From assembly GCA_027405735.1 (NCBI GenBank), contig JAPEHQ010000001.1:5394001-5458000 (forward strand): a DNA stretch of 64,000 nucleotides, in the 5' to 3' direction. Positions 33,936 to 46,430 of this stretch are shown here, piece after piece. The first letter of the stretch is position 1, and each line of letters opens with the position of its first letter. The translations under genes and the position numbers were made by a program. The DNA comes from Mucor racemosus (Eukaryota; Mucoromycota; Mucoromycetes; Mucorales; Mucoraceae). Under the pieces are notes generated by a model, which was not told the DNA's origin, made no database searches, and saw only the letters and a program-made list of their open reading frames with translations.

Positions 33936-34076
33936 TGTAGCGAGACAAAATATCCGCTGAATAAAGCACATTAATTATAGATAAATTGTAGGAGCATAGC
34001 AACATCAAATGATTACATTTAATTATAGAACTTCTATTATAAAAAGTATCTCAAAAACAACCGTAACGAGATTGAA

Positions 34077-34985
34077 CTGCTAACTCTCTTATACTATGAT
34101 ACCGTATATCCAAATTTTAAACAAAAAGTATTTTTCCCGACTTTTTTTATATTTAACCATGTACGGTCTGAAAATTCAGTTTTTGTAGCGGACATTTTTG
34201 GTGACTCATTTTACCCTTACCAACACTCATGAATTTGATGAAAAAACAGAAAAAGCAAAATTTGATACCAAAATCAACGTTTAAATATACTACATTGTTA
34301 GAGAAAATTGTAGCTATAATAAATATGCATTTTATGAAAGCTTAAAATTAAACAATAAATAATGAAAATTTGTATTTTTGCCCCAAAAACGGTTTTTTGG
34401 TTAAAGGATTTTCATGTAATATTTTACAATAAAAATTTTTTAACTTTTAATTGAGCAGATAGAGTGCTAAATGTTGTATATGTACATATTTTTTGTTTTT
34501 ATAATTGGTAGAATGATTAACTCTAAATTTGCAAAAACAGAAAAAAAAAATTGGAAAATGTGAAAATTGATGATCTGGACGAGAATGATTTTTAAAATTA
34601 ATATTCCGCTCATAAGCCCTATAAGACTTAAAAATAAGAGATTTTACGATATTTGAGGATTTTTCAAGAATTTACGATGCTGTACTCGCTTGATTCAAGT
34701 TTATTACTGTAAGTATTTACATATGTTAATGCTGTTTGGTAGCTTATTTGATTACAATACACTTTTATTTTCTAACTATCACGCTAGAGTTGATTTAAAT
34801 TGATTTTCAGTCTTACCTCTCCAATATTATAAACATAAACATAAACATAAACATGGTCATCACTGGAACCTATTGCTGTCTTTTTGCCCTCTTTATCCCA
34901 AGCCAATTTATTCAATGCTTTACCAAAACCAAATTGAGTACTTACAAATGGTTCCTCGGTGCCTGCTTCAAATTCCATAAATTAA
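34077..34985 (+). repeat. Repeat family A, third copy
   Basis: Collinear with 13637-14485 but more diverged (roughly 80-85 percent identical by eye). Same order: CTGCTAACTCTCTTATACTATG, the AAAATTCAGTTTTTGTAGCG block, the CCAAAAACGGTTTTTTGG block, the GAATTTACGATGCTGTAC block, then the donor-like CTTACCTC and the dynein-like fragment. Confidence 0.8.
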
Positions 34986-35112
34986 ATTGGCCGGTTTCAT
35001 CTGTAGTATCAAACAAGACGGGATATGTAGGAGACCATTGTACATCATATATATAATTGTCTGTGTCTTCAAATGAGTAAAGAGAAGGGGTAGAAGATAC
35101 TTTCTAATAATA
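34817..35112 (-). pseudogene. Dynein intermediate chain fragment, longest relic
   Basis: The minus strand reads a WD-repeat part of dynein intermediate chain in two frames. First [33 protein letters not shown] and TGQFNLWNL. Then, after a frameshift, [47 protein letters not shown] 6-bp unit is expanded in the VYVYVYVY stretch. It ends at the same GTAAG donor (34816-34812) as the other two copies and extends further upstream than they do. Confidence 0.78.
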
Positions 35113-35290
35113 TACTACAGAAGGTGGAGTTTTTTTTTAAAAAAAAAGGATGCTTATAAACCTCATTAATATTTGTTGTAATGGAGCGTAACGAGGTAGA
35201 GCTGCCAGTCAAATAATACATACATTAAAAAATGGCAAAAGCGAGCCTACAGGGCGACGCCGTAGTTGAGCATAGCGAGATTGAAGGGCT
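35105..35290 (+). repeat. Right flanking repeat of the third family A copy
   Basis: Partner of 33735-33935. Its second half (35214-35290, CATTAAAAAATGGCAAAAGC through GAGCATAGCGAGATTGAA) also matches 13558-13635 directly outside the left inverted-repeat arm, so it is a regular neighbour of family A. Confidence 0.55.
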
Positions 35291-37910
35291 AGTATAATAA
35301 TACCTAAGGAAATATATCATTGGAAACCGAATCCATACACCTTCTTTGAAGGTTAGCGCTTTCTCCAATCATCCTAGTGGTCATTTCAATGTTGTTTCCC
35401 TCTGTTTAATTCAGTTCCTCAAATGTGAAAAGCCTTTATTAGCAGTGTTATTCAATAGTATAAACTTAATAATATCTTTTTATTGCCATTTTTGACCCAA
35501 TATTTTTTTTTAAATGAGTTTTATTTGTTGCACGTAAATTCTGATGAGGAGTCTAAGCGGTGCTCAACAAGGAAAATATATAAATGGTTATATAATCTAA
35601 ATGGAAAAGGGAGAGAAGGATGGTGTAAGAATGATGCAAACTGAAGGAAGGATTATCTAGGAGATGTGTAGAGAGTTTCTTCTGATTGCATCCTAGTTAG
35701 AGCACGGCGAAATGAGGCGAAAAGGGAGGCAGATGTCAGTGAAATTTTGTCGAAAATGAATCGCCAGTGGGTCTTCCATACCTCAGACAACACCACTATG
35801 AGGATAAGTGAGGGTTTGAGAAGCGGCATTTTTTTCAGATTTGACGATCGCCAAAAAGTTGGTGGTTGAATATGATTTCAATGCAAAATTATACCATGAA
35901 AACTTGAAACAGCTCCTATAAAAGTAAGCTGCTGCCTAATTGATGAAGCAAAAAATAAAATAAGAGAGTATATTATTATAGTTGGATAGTGTTTTGGCAA
36001 AGTCAAATACTAAATATTATGACCCAAAGACAAAATAAAAATCTCTAAAGTCGTTTATACGATAGGCTGAGAATCGAAGATTCTATGATAAAAGCAGTAG
36101 TATGGGCAGTTGGGATAGTTATAGCGATGGTATTAATAACATCTTTCTTTCTGCCTTTCCAAAGACTATTTACAACTCTAGCTAACCTCATTTGATATGT
36201 ATATGATTCAGGACATGTTGGAGGCGTATCAATTGATTAACCTTTTTGAATGGTCTCGCCTTTGATCATTTCAAACACTATCATTACAAAAAGGGGGTCC
36301 CTATCCTCTTGCTATGTAAATACTCTTTTTCCGGATGGATAAAAAGAGATTCATTACGTTTTGTTTGGATTTGTTCAGAGTGTAAGTACTGAATTTTTGT
36401 AAATAATCTCATGATTATTGATCAAGTCTTTACCTTATTTAGTGGGTTCCTATAATCATAAAATGTTGATTGAATGGGAATAGATCTATACAAAAAAAAA
36501 GTTGTAAACCGTTTCATCGATAACTGCTTGCAATAATACTCGGCTCTTGTACTCAATTAAGAATAATGTATACAAGATAAATAAAAAGCCCACTCTATAG
36601 AACATATTCCTAGGGTCTGCCGTCAATAACACTCTATTAAATTGTACTACTATTCAATTCATGCACTTTGTTTACACAAGATTATACATTCATTTGACCT
36701 CGTAATTAATTGTTGATATTTGTATCTTTTTTCATTTCAAAAAAATCAAAAAAAAAAAAACTAATCGATCAAAAAACAACAAAACAAACTATCAAATAAT
36801 CAAACAAGCCAACATTTATTGGTACAAATTACTTCTATTGACTACATGCTACTGACAAAAAAACTACAAATCTCTACAAATCTTTAAAACTAAAGCTACA
36901 AACCTCTACCAAAAGCTATAAATATTCACTAGAAATCTTGCCATCTCTGATCACGGCTATCTTCTATCTTCATTGCTCTAAACTAATCTCATCTTGCTGG
37001 TATAAAACTCAAAGCAGCTTTCAAGAATTGGCATCTCCAACTAAAAACAAGACTCTCAAAACTCTATCCTAGCTTGATGCCTGCATCTTCTCTTTAAAAT
37101 AACTTTCCCATAAACTATCTATATCAACATAAATTAAACCATTTTAATTACTCAAGTTATTGTGGATAGCATTTTGACTAAAACAAGCATCACCGAAACA
37201 TCAATCCACAGCAGATATTCCTTTCCGGCTCTCCAAGCTATTTCTATATAATACTAGATATATATTGCCTGATAGGACAGTATATATTATGGCCATATTA
37301 TTTATATTTGGACACGATATAAAGTTGGATCATTGCATAAATTGGATTATGCTTTGCTCATAAATAACAATTATATTCTAGAACGTGTACTATCATATCG
37401 ATTGCTTTGTCTAGAATCAAGGCCAATTTGCATTATCATATGGAAACCTTAACGTGTTACACTTGGTATATAGAATTACTTCCTATCGAAAAACGCCCAA
37501 TGTTTATAAACATTACTTTTTTTGGCCTGGTTTCAATCAAAGTATATATCTATGATGATCTTTTCCAGATCTTGAATTCAAACTCATGGGAAAAAAAAAT
37601 ATACAAAAAGTAAACATACCCCCTTATGAAAAGCAAGATAAGGATGTAAATGGTCAATTTACAAGAGAATAAAGCAAGGTAATGACATAAAAAGTATATA
37701 GGTTTGTAGGAAATTTCATGAAGAATTCAATAATGTCATTTTCGATGCATAAAGTAAACGGTAGCTCAAGAAACGCTTCAAAAAAACAATGCATTCTATC
37801 CGTGGGAGTTTGTATCAACTCTTTTGCCAACTTTTACTGAGAGAAAAATGTATATAAGGAAGGCAAATATTCACCACATTCCCATCTTTTTTTCTTTTCA
37901 TCCTTCATCA
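35291..37910. other. Gene-poor region
   Basis: 2.6 kb without a supportable gene. At 35409-35470 it carries the copy of the short repeat seen at 21005-21066. The 37407-37613 open frame has no recognisable family. The part near 36840-37020 is rich in CTACAAA/CTCTAC words. Confidence 0.4.
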
Positions 37911-37911
37911 C

Positions 37912-38056
37912 AACTCAAGACTCAAGACTCCAGGTTCAAGACTCAAGGTTCAAGACTCAAGGTTCAAGACTCAAGGTTCAAGACTCAAGGTTCAAGATTC
38001 CAGGCTCAAAACTCCAGGCTCAAAACTCCAGGCTCAAAACTCTAGGTTCAAGGTAC
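37912..38056. repeat. 14-bp tandem minisatellite
   Basis: About ten head-to-tail units of the form GGTTCAAGACTCAA, the last four drifting to GGCTCAAAACTCCA. No unique spacers, so not a CRISPR array. A TATATAAGG lies about 60 bp upstream (37851), but the frame through the repeat has no other coding character. Confidence 0.85.
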
Positions 38057-39099
38057 AAAACTGAATAGTTATTATGGTGTAAGGCAAGTATACTTTAATG
38101 TCCCTATAATTATCCACTTTTGCTGATATATTTACTTTTATTCTAGATTGGCTGTACCTTTTTGTGATTCTCCCTAGGTGAGGGAGTACTAGTCGTGTTG
38201 TATCCGATTTGCTTCCATTACTTGTTGTCCAGAATGTGCGATTATGCGCGTGCCGAGGTATAACAATTTTGGGCTTATCAATATGGTTACTTCTACGACC
38301 CTTTAATTTTTGGAAACAGACGAACTCTCACTTTCCCGTAGTTGTTTCTGTCAGTATCATTGTGAATTCAATTCACTTTGAGAAGCCAAGAAGAGTTCAT
38401 TTTTTATATTAATTTAAATGAAAATTCCTTTTTTTAATAAATAAATAATAAAATATCTTGCTTGATCTTTAAATTTTATAATGTCTTCTATAAACATCAT
38501 ATGTAAATGTATAAATAATTCACATTAATTAAATAAATAAAAATGCAATTGCTATCTAAACATGGCTTTCAATCTGTTATCATCTTTATAATTTGGTTTA
38601 TTTTGATTTGGATGCTCCAAAATATTCTTTGAAAATGTGTTACATATTAGAGTAGAATATTTCACTGGAAAGAAGAAAAGGTAAAAAAAAAAACGGTGAC
38701 CATCATCATAGTAATATTAGGGTTAGGATTAGGATTAGTATCAGTATCAGCATTAGTATCAGCATTAGTATTAGTATTAGTAATCGTGTTTAATCGCAAT
38801 TTGCAAAGATAAATTAACTTTTCATGGAAATTTGATGCCGTTACAGTTTGCAATGATGCATCAGCTTTTCACAGCATGAAAAGTAATAGTAGAATGCTTA
38901 AAGAAAAGCTTTCAATTCAATATAGAACAAAAGACTATAAATAATGTATATTTTTACGTGGGAAGGTGCAAAGCTTTTTTTTTAAACAATTTTCAACATT
39001 TCTGACGCTAGTAATTAATGCGCTTTTTTTATTATTCGTATCAAAAAGAGTGAAACGAGTGTAATGTAATGGGTATAGTAAGTTTCAAATCAGTATTAG
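38057..39099. other. Intergenic with telomere-like tract
   Basis: No gene seen. Contains the degenerate TTAGGG-like tract listed separately and a small inverted repeat CTCCCTAGGTGAGGGAG near 38171. Confidence 0.4.
38715..38785. repeat. Degenerate telomere-like hexamer tract
   Basis: Starts ATTAGGGTTAGGATTAGGA and continues as six-base units TTAGTA/TCAGTA/TCAGCA. The first unit equals the TTAGGG fungal telomere repeat and the rest are one or two changes away. Confidence 0.6.
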
Positions 39100-41278
39100 T
39101 TACTGGCGTTCATGCTCTTCGTCTAAATCTAATTCCGTGATTCTCTTATGAAGCACACTTTTCAATTCATGCACCATAGTTTGGGAATCCATTCTCGCAG
39201 ACCTTTCCTCGCTCTAAGAGATATAGTTAGCTTAATACCCTACTTTTTTTTAATTGATAGTTGATCTTACTTGTTTAGAACGCTTCAATTTCATCTCTTC
39301 GATTCTTTCTTGGCGAGTCTTTTTAGATTTTTCTTTTCCATTTTTCTCTACTACACCTGCAATTGCTTCAAAAACTGATGCTTTAGAAGCTGATGGAAGG
39401 TTCAATATGTCTGCTACATCCTCAGCATCTAAGATTATGCCCTTTCCTTCACTTTCTTCAATAGATTGCTCTTCAGCAGCAGCGGTAACGGCATTTAATG
39501 TTGGTGAAGCAATAGGTGATGAAGGTAAATCTGTTGGTGTTAAATAGGATTCTAAAACTACTCTTCCATTTTCCCATTCAGATGCCATGCTCTCAAAACC
39601 TCTTTGAACTGACATGTATTCGTGGCGTAGTTTTTCTTTAGTTTCATCAGTGGAAGAATCTATGATTTTAAAACTGTCGATTTAGATATCATGTAAATAG
39701 TAATATCAATGAAGATCATACCTGAGTTTAAATGCTGAACATCTTCGCTGCATAAATATATCTTGGCTTCCATCGTTCGTAATTGTTGCTCTAAAGATGA
39801 TAATTGATGAACAAATTTCTTGAGTCTAGTGTCTTCTATTTTTGAATTAATTTTCTTTTTATCGAAATCGTTCATTGGCTTATCTAAAAAGAGAAAGAGA
39901 AAGTGAGTATATTGTACAAATAAAAATATTGTTTACATACAAAATTCAGCATCTAATGCTTCTACAATATCCTTTGTAAATTGCTCTGTTTCATTTACTA
40001 GCTTATCCAAAACTTCATTCACTGATTTCCACCCATGCTGATAATCAAAACGAATCGAATCATGCTCATCTGTCATGACACCCAAAGCTAAAAAATGAAC
40101 CATGCATTCTCTACGTTTCAAATGCATGATCTGAGCCAATTTCTTCAACTGATCTAGACTGTATGCATCGCCATCTTCTTCTCCCATTGCAGATAATGAC
40201 GCAATAGAGTGCACATTGTACATTTCATACAATGTATTCAAGTTCTTTTTATTGATAACATCCATTAAATCGATGATTCCCTCCTCATAAATGATGAATG
40301 CTCTTCTCAAGATGGAAGATAATCTATTACGAAGTTGAATGCATTTTCTATTTTTACTCTTTTGTTCGATTCGAGAAATAGGAGATAATGGTGTAGAAAG
40401 TCGATAGCCCCGAGAAACCAATTCAATTTCCTGAATTGTGATCAATACGCGATGTACTTTGGTATCCAATGTTTCGCTGTGGTCGTTGAATGACTGTAAT
40501 CTCGATAAAGCAATTTGATACAATTGCCGAATTGATGAGCGACGCTACAAATTTCAGCATGTCAGTCACCTTTCCTTCCTACTAAAATGCCTCAATAGCT
40601 TACCTTGTGTCTATAAAAAAAGAATAATGATGCTGAAGTGGAAAAGAAGATTGTCATGATTGGAAGTTTGGTTTGTAAAAAGTACTTTTCGGCACCAAAA
40701 AATATAGCCAATGTTGCTACAAGATTTGTAGTAACACCTAATTTGGTTGTCCGAGTTGACTGAAAAGGTAATTCAGTAGTATTTGGTATTTTGTTACTAT
40801 GCTTGTGATGATGATTAACGGATAATGTCTCATTTAATAAAGGTGAGGTAACAATTAAATATTTAAACTTTTCTTCAAATGCTGTTTCTTCTGCTCGAGG
40901 TAAAGATATTGAAAATGCGTCCTAAAGAATTAAAGAACATTTAGTGAAGGGTCCCCCAGATTATTTAAAAAAAAAAGGTTTACATGAAACAGTGAAAGTC
41001 TCCACATTTTCAATATATTTGATTGCTTGGTGCAAGCTGATGGCGAATTTGTTGAACTATTAATAATTAGTGAAGGTGGTGTCACTTTTACAGTTGCTTC
41101 AACTTGATCAATAGCTATTATAAAACAAAAAAAAAATGAAAAAATGAAAAAAAAAAATGATATAATTATTTGTGAAATATTAGAAATAAACCCGGAAATT
41201 GTTTGTTGTTATTTATTTAAACATACATTGCAGGTATTCAGCAAGTGGCGAATCTTCATAAACTATGAATTCTGTCAT
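39100..41278 (-). CDS. Vezatin/Inp2-like myosin-binding membrane protein
   Basis: Seven exons on the minus strand: 41278-41227, 41114-40984, 40921-40604, 40544-39941, 39883-39722, 39659-39271 and 39213-39100, about 589 residues. Two adjacent hydrophobic segments at about residues 122-137 and 147-164 form a hairpin anchor, followed directly by a basic helical domain with IQEIELVSRGYRLSTPLSPI, the hallmark of the vezatin/myosin-binding family (PF12632). In yeast, Inp2 of this family ties peroxisomes to myosin V; in animals, vezatin links myosin VIIa to junctions. The later part contains coiled-coil (LSSLEQQLRTMEAKI), Ser/Glu-rich and basic segments (KSKKTRQERIEEMKLKRSK). The exon 6 acceptor was moved to CATAG at 39664-39660, because the nearer CGACAG gives an in-frame stop. 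Cargo organelle unknown. Confidence 0.75.
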
Positions 41279-41617
41279 ATTTGTATAGTATAATAATGTA
41301 TTTAAAGAGAAAAAGAAAGAGAAAAAAAGTACATGTATATGAAAAAAAAAAAACGAAAATTATACTTGAAATATTGACCATTGGACATGTATTAGGTCAG
41401 ATGAGCTTAAAAGAGGGGTTGGTAAAACCGTGTGTGTGCATGTCAAATTTGTTTAGAAATCGCATGTTGTTTTTTTTATTTTATTTACAAGAAAATAAAC
41501 CAGCTTTTTTATTGAAAAAAAAAAAAGTATTCAAATGATGAAATTAAAGATGAATGGAATTAAACAGAAATATATTTATATATAATATATACAGAAGATT
41601 GTTAAAATAATTATAAA
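41279..41617. other. Intergenic, short
   Basis: 339 bp between the start of the vezatin-like gene and the 3' end of the zinc-finger gene, both on the minus strand. No gene; A-rich. Confidence 0.4.
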
Positions 41618-42772
41618 TTACTGAGAAGGGGGTGAATAATAATTGTCATGTAATTGGTTTTGATTTAATTGAGATACAGGAGGTAAGAATGTTTGCATTG
41701 GTGGCAATGCAATATTATCGTAAGATTTTAAACTTTTAGTAGTGGTAGTTGTTGCTGTTATTGATGTGCAAGTATTTTTGTCGCTATTGGAATCATCTAA
41801 TGTTGAAGTATCAGTTGCTGTATTAGTTGTATTTTTAGTAATTGTATTGTTGTTATTTGTATTAATTGATCGACTGCTAGTAGAAGAATTCATGCTGCAT
41901 CCACTAAGCCGTCTAGTTGTATCGTCTTCATGCCAAGCATTGTCGCTCATCGGTGATGGAGGCTGACTTTTATTGATATAACCCGAGGGTTCGGTACTTT
42001 GACTAGGTCGTCTGTTATTCATGTTGATAAATGGTAATTCGATCTTATGAAGTGGTGCGCAGTAGAATGGTAATTCATTCAATGTCTCTGGTTGTGATGG
42101 TGTTTTTGATGGTGATCTAATGTTAGAACATTCGTTTTCGACTTTAATACTTGATGAATCGTCTGTAGATGTTGTATTTTCTTTGTTTTTTTGTTCTAGA
42201 AACATGCGTCTACCGAGTCTTCTGTTGATCTCTTCATTGATGAATTGTTGCTTTTCTTCAGAATCATCTTCACCAAATTTCTGACGGGCTAATCGATAAA
42301 CTCTACATCTTAAATCATTGCGTTTGTTTTTATCTCTATTTTCTGCTCTCCATTTGCGCATTCTAAATAGTATTTTAGTATAAAATTTTCACTTAAATGA
42401 TTGATTATTATTACCTTTCTGTTGTTTCTGCTCTTGAAGATACTTTTTTAGCATGACCTTTCCATCGTTTTTGGTCTCGACTTCTTGCATATGGTATGTT
42501 GTGGATGTTGGGATTTTCCATGTGGCGTTTTCTGTTGACAGGAGTTAATAAAAATTATTTTGCTTCATCGTTATTAATTACTTACAAATTAGATCTTGTA
42601 GCAAAAACTATAATGTAAAAGAGAAAGGAAGATAAAAATTCAGGTCAGCACCAACATTTTATAAGAAAAAAAAATGAGAAACATTAGGAAAAAATGAACT
42701 GATTTTTTCCCCTAACTTTCACTTACTTTTTGGGCATTGAGGGCAAGTAAAAACACTGTCTTCCTCTGACAT
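41618..42772 (-). CDS. C2H2-type zinc-finger protein with basic DUF3020-like region
   Basis: Probable DNA-binding regulator. Four exons on the minus strand: 42772-42727, 42607-42586, 42531-42415 and 42362-41618, about 309 residues. Splicing builds one zinc finger at residues 10-33 (CPQCPKIFATRSNLKRHMEN then PNIH; C-x2-C-x12-H-x6-H) out of three exons, the middle one only 22 nt. It is followed by a strongly basic segment (RSRDQKRWKGHAKK, ERMRKWRAENRDKNKRNDLRCRVYRLA) that resembles the fungal DUF3020 domain. The remainder is Ser/Thr/Asn-rich and disordered, with runs of Thr and Asn. Target genes unknown. Confidence 0.8.
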
Positions 42773-43213
42773 AATTAATGAAATGTGATTAATCAATGCG
42801 AGTTATTTTAAAGATTGGTAAGAGAGACTTAGAAAGAGGTTTAGTATGGAAATATTTATAAATGATTATAAAGAAACTTGGAAAGAAGAAAGAAGAAAAA
42901 AAAATGAAATTCAAGAAAAAAAAAGAAATTAAAATCAAAACTGTCTAGTTGAAAAAAAAAAAAAAAAAAAAAAAAAAACTGCCATATTTATAAAAAAGAT
43001 ATATTCGTGAAATTAAACAGGAAGTGTTCTACGGAAACGATCTCAAACACACCAATCAAGCTGGAAATCTGGCCAGGGATCACGTTACTCTTTGCGTTTT
43101 CGTTCTTCTTTCAAACTGTATGGCGGTTTGATAGGTTTCGTTTGGTATTCAAACATTAGAATACCGCTAATTTTGACAACCATATTGACAGGAGAAATTC
43201 TTTAAATCCGTCA

Positions 43214-43477
43214 TCATTTGCTAGTAGTTGATGAATTATTTTCGATTATTCGTTTCAAGGAAAAATACTTCAGTGGTTGATTTTTCTGTTTTCTTCCTTG
43301 ATTTTCTTTGTATTGCTCACCTAATGCAATTTGTGCCCTTGTTAATGTTATTAATATACCAGTTCGGAATATTTGTTTACTGTCTTTGCTCATAAAATAA
43401 ATGTATAATAAACTTAATTGCCTAAACGGCACTCGGAACAGGGCGGCCCGGGGCCTCTTCAGGCCAACAAATTTCAC
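43214..43477 (-). CDS. Possible small gene, unrecognised
   Basis: Open frame of 87 codons; a more likely start is the internal Met at about 43393 (MSKDSKQIFRTGILI), giving about 60 residues. That part is basic and Gln/Lys-rich (ALGEQYKENQGRKQKNQPL) and less AT-biased than its surroundings. There is no family match and no visible introns. Low confidence. Confidence 0.25.
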   Translation of the reverse strand: MKFVGLKRPRAALFRVPFRQLSLLYIYFMSKDSKQIFRTGILITLTRAQIALGEQYKENQGRKQKNQPLKYFSLKRIIENNSSTTSK

Positions 43478-46199
43478 TGATTTGTATTAAACATCAAATG
43501 TGTCAAATACATGTTCCTTTCGAACTATGCTCCTTCCCATTTCCCTATTATAATTACCTCAGCAAAATTAACCCCTGTTATACAACGCAGTGTATAGCAA
43601 TGTTATTTTACAATCAATTTGCTCCTGAATCATTTACTTAAATGTAAAGTCTTGACTCATATGGCAGATAATTTCCTTTTCTATACGTGTCAAACAGGAG
43701 GAAGAGGTATTAAACTATTAACCGATATTGATACTCTTTCATTGAGAACAAGGTTGAGTCATTATGTACAACAAATCTCTCTTCTTTTGTAAGGAGATGA
43801 TAGAACAAAACCTAATTTTTTTTAGCTATTGCATGACAAATCAGTATGCAATATAATGCAAATTATTCTTCAAATACTGACATTAAGAAACCAATCTATA
43901 TTTTATTCATTCAATGTCTCTTGAAACTACATTACATTGTTCTACCAGTTGTAAACTTAGACAATTAATGCATTGATATCTTTGCGAGAAATATTTTCAT
44001 AATAAAAAAGCATTATCTTAGTATACATATAAACTATCTTGTTCAAACATAGAACATTCGTCATTATTGGATACCACAGAAATAAAAAAGATTCAATTGA
44101 ATTGAAAATAAGATGATTCTTGGCACTAATTTGAACTGTTATAATCCTAGATATCGAATAATTTGCACTGTTTATTGCCATTTAGGTTAATCCAACCTTT
44201 TTATTCGAAACTTTCTCGATTGTCATAAATATGCAGATATTTGATAGTTTTCCTATTGGGTTTGTTACTGTAGTCTATTCAATTTTGCGAGGTATAAACA
44301 GTTTTATGTAGAAATTTGGAAAGTGAAATTCCTTCGAGAAATAGCAACTTTGGAATGATTATTTTACATGTATATTTTGCTTTAGAGTTATATATCAGGT
44401 GTACAAGACATTATTTATAAACGTTTCTTGATCAATTTACGCTTTTTTGAATTTTAATTTAGACGATAATATTTATTGCCCGTCAATGAAGCCTTGCTGC
44501 ATAACAATCAATTTATTAAAATTTGATCGAATAGTAATTTAATAGGCTTATTTACAGTTGATGCTTTTATGCTTAATACTATATATATTGGTTTTATATG
44601 ATTATGATGGTATAAAGCTGAATTTTTATAAATAATTGACTATCAAACAACTGGTTTCTGTTTCGTCTGTAGTTAAAGTATTAAGCGGATTTCATCCGAT
44701 GAACTATCAGTAATTTTCATGATGACTCTAAAAAGCATCATATGCAATCATTATATTTATATACAAGGACTTTACAACCAAATTCTGAGGCATATTATAT
44801 TGGAAATATATAAGCACGTATGACTTTTTCGAATTCATCGTCAAGGCATTTTTCAATATGCCCTGAAATGACTGATTGGTTATTGATAATCTAATTTTTC
44901 GTAAATTCTTTATAATAGTATTTACTTGATAATTAGGGTTTAATTGCTGAAATCAGGTGCCTGTGGTATGATATTTTCTTTTTTTATTGGTAAATGATAT
45001 TAAAACGTTAGAAGTTGACTCCTTCAGTTACTATCGAGACTAAAAAGTACATGAAATGTTATCTTAACAGCTTTTCATTGAGAAAATTTTGCTGTTGACG
45101 CATGGGAGTGGCATTTGAAATACCCAAATATGGTTACATGTCCACATTTGACTTTTCGGCTTCCATTGATACGACAACTCCTAAACTACCTTCTTAATTG
45201 TCCACAATCAGGGTACGTAGTCAGTAAATCTAAGGATTCTGTCAAAACCATTCTAAAATAAAGCTGTTTTTTGATTGAAAAAATTATAGATCTTTGTAAA
45301 ATGTATTATTGCATTTTTGTTTTGCGAAGAAACACTAATTTTTCGTTAAGCCTACAATGGATACACGGATTCGGAGTTTAAAATCAAATACTTCTTTGAG
45401 AAGTGTTTGTCGGGATTTAAAAAATAATGGAAATAAAATGAATAGATCAGAAAGTATGTTATTGATAGTTATAAAAATGATATAGATAATGTATTTAACG
45501 GTAATAATTGTCAAGAGTAAATAATAAAATATAAATAATTGATGGTTTTCTCAAGATAAACTTTGGAAGTACTTAATAAAGATTACTTATATGGTGTAAT
45601 TTTGTCTATTAGTAACAGAATGTATTCCAAGCTTAAGATTTGTATAAAACAATATTGATGATCTTCTAATGATTTAACAAGGTTGTATTCAATAATGTGC
45701 TTAAGAGAATAGTTATCTATTATATAGAATGTATTCCACGCTTAATTTTTAGATTATAAACAAGTAAAAAGATACTAATTTATACAGAATTGAGATTTTT
45801 AATCAAGTAAACACCTAACTTTTATTTATTATCATATTTTGGTGGCATTTATAGAAAAATATTGTTATTGTACTACTGATTTTAAGGATTGAAAGAGAAA
45901 TGAATTCATATGGAGGAGGATATTCTAAGGGTAGACAAAGCCTGGTTTGTTACAAATGACAAATTTGATCAAAATAAATCAGAAAAATTGGATCTATAAA
46001 AAACATAACAAAGCTCATAGTAAGTTGGGTTAGTCTCTTAAATGCTTTATGTGAAGATTCGTATTTTGCATCGAATAGTATATATTTTAAATATTCTTTT
46101 TCATAAAATTTACTGTAAATTTGATATGAGTTTCTAAAAGATTTTCAGCATTTTCTCTATACTTTTAGTCAAATATTTAAAACTTCACTTTATCACAAC

Positions 46200-46430
46200 A
46201 TAACCCGCTTAATTATCTACAAATCAAGCTATTGCTTGTAGCTGTAGCCACATTTCTCGTAGAGAAATTCAAAATTATGTGTGGTTTTTTTGGGGTTCGA
46301 AAAAAAAAGATCTACGTTTGCTCATGAAAAATATAGGGATGAATCGATCAACAATTTTTTACCATTTTTTTTAAAAATTTCTTCATCAAAACCTGAGATA
46401 TTTAAAAAAGCTAAATTACCATAAATAGAT
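46200..46430 (-). repeat. Degenerate repeat related to family B
   Basis: Resembles 21975-22320 and the family B stretch 30049-30118. Shared words are ATTATCTA...ATTGCTTG and TTCTCGTAGAGAAA. Roughly 70 percent identity by eye, so an old copy. Confidence 0.4.

Noticed and set aside
34853..35056. Plus-strand frame MVITGTYCCLFALF... as a gene (similar frame at 16128-16337)
   Set aside because: It is the antisense of the dynein intermediate chain fragment, which explains why it recurs.
37912..38056. CRISPR array
   Set aside because: The 14-bp units are contiguous with no spacers, and the genome is eukaryotic.
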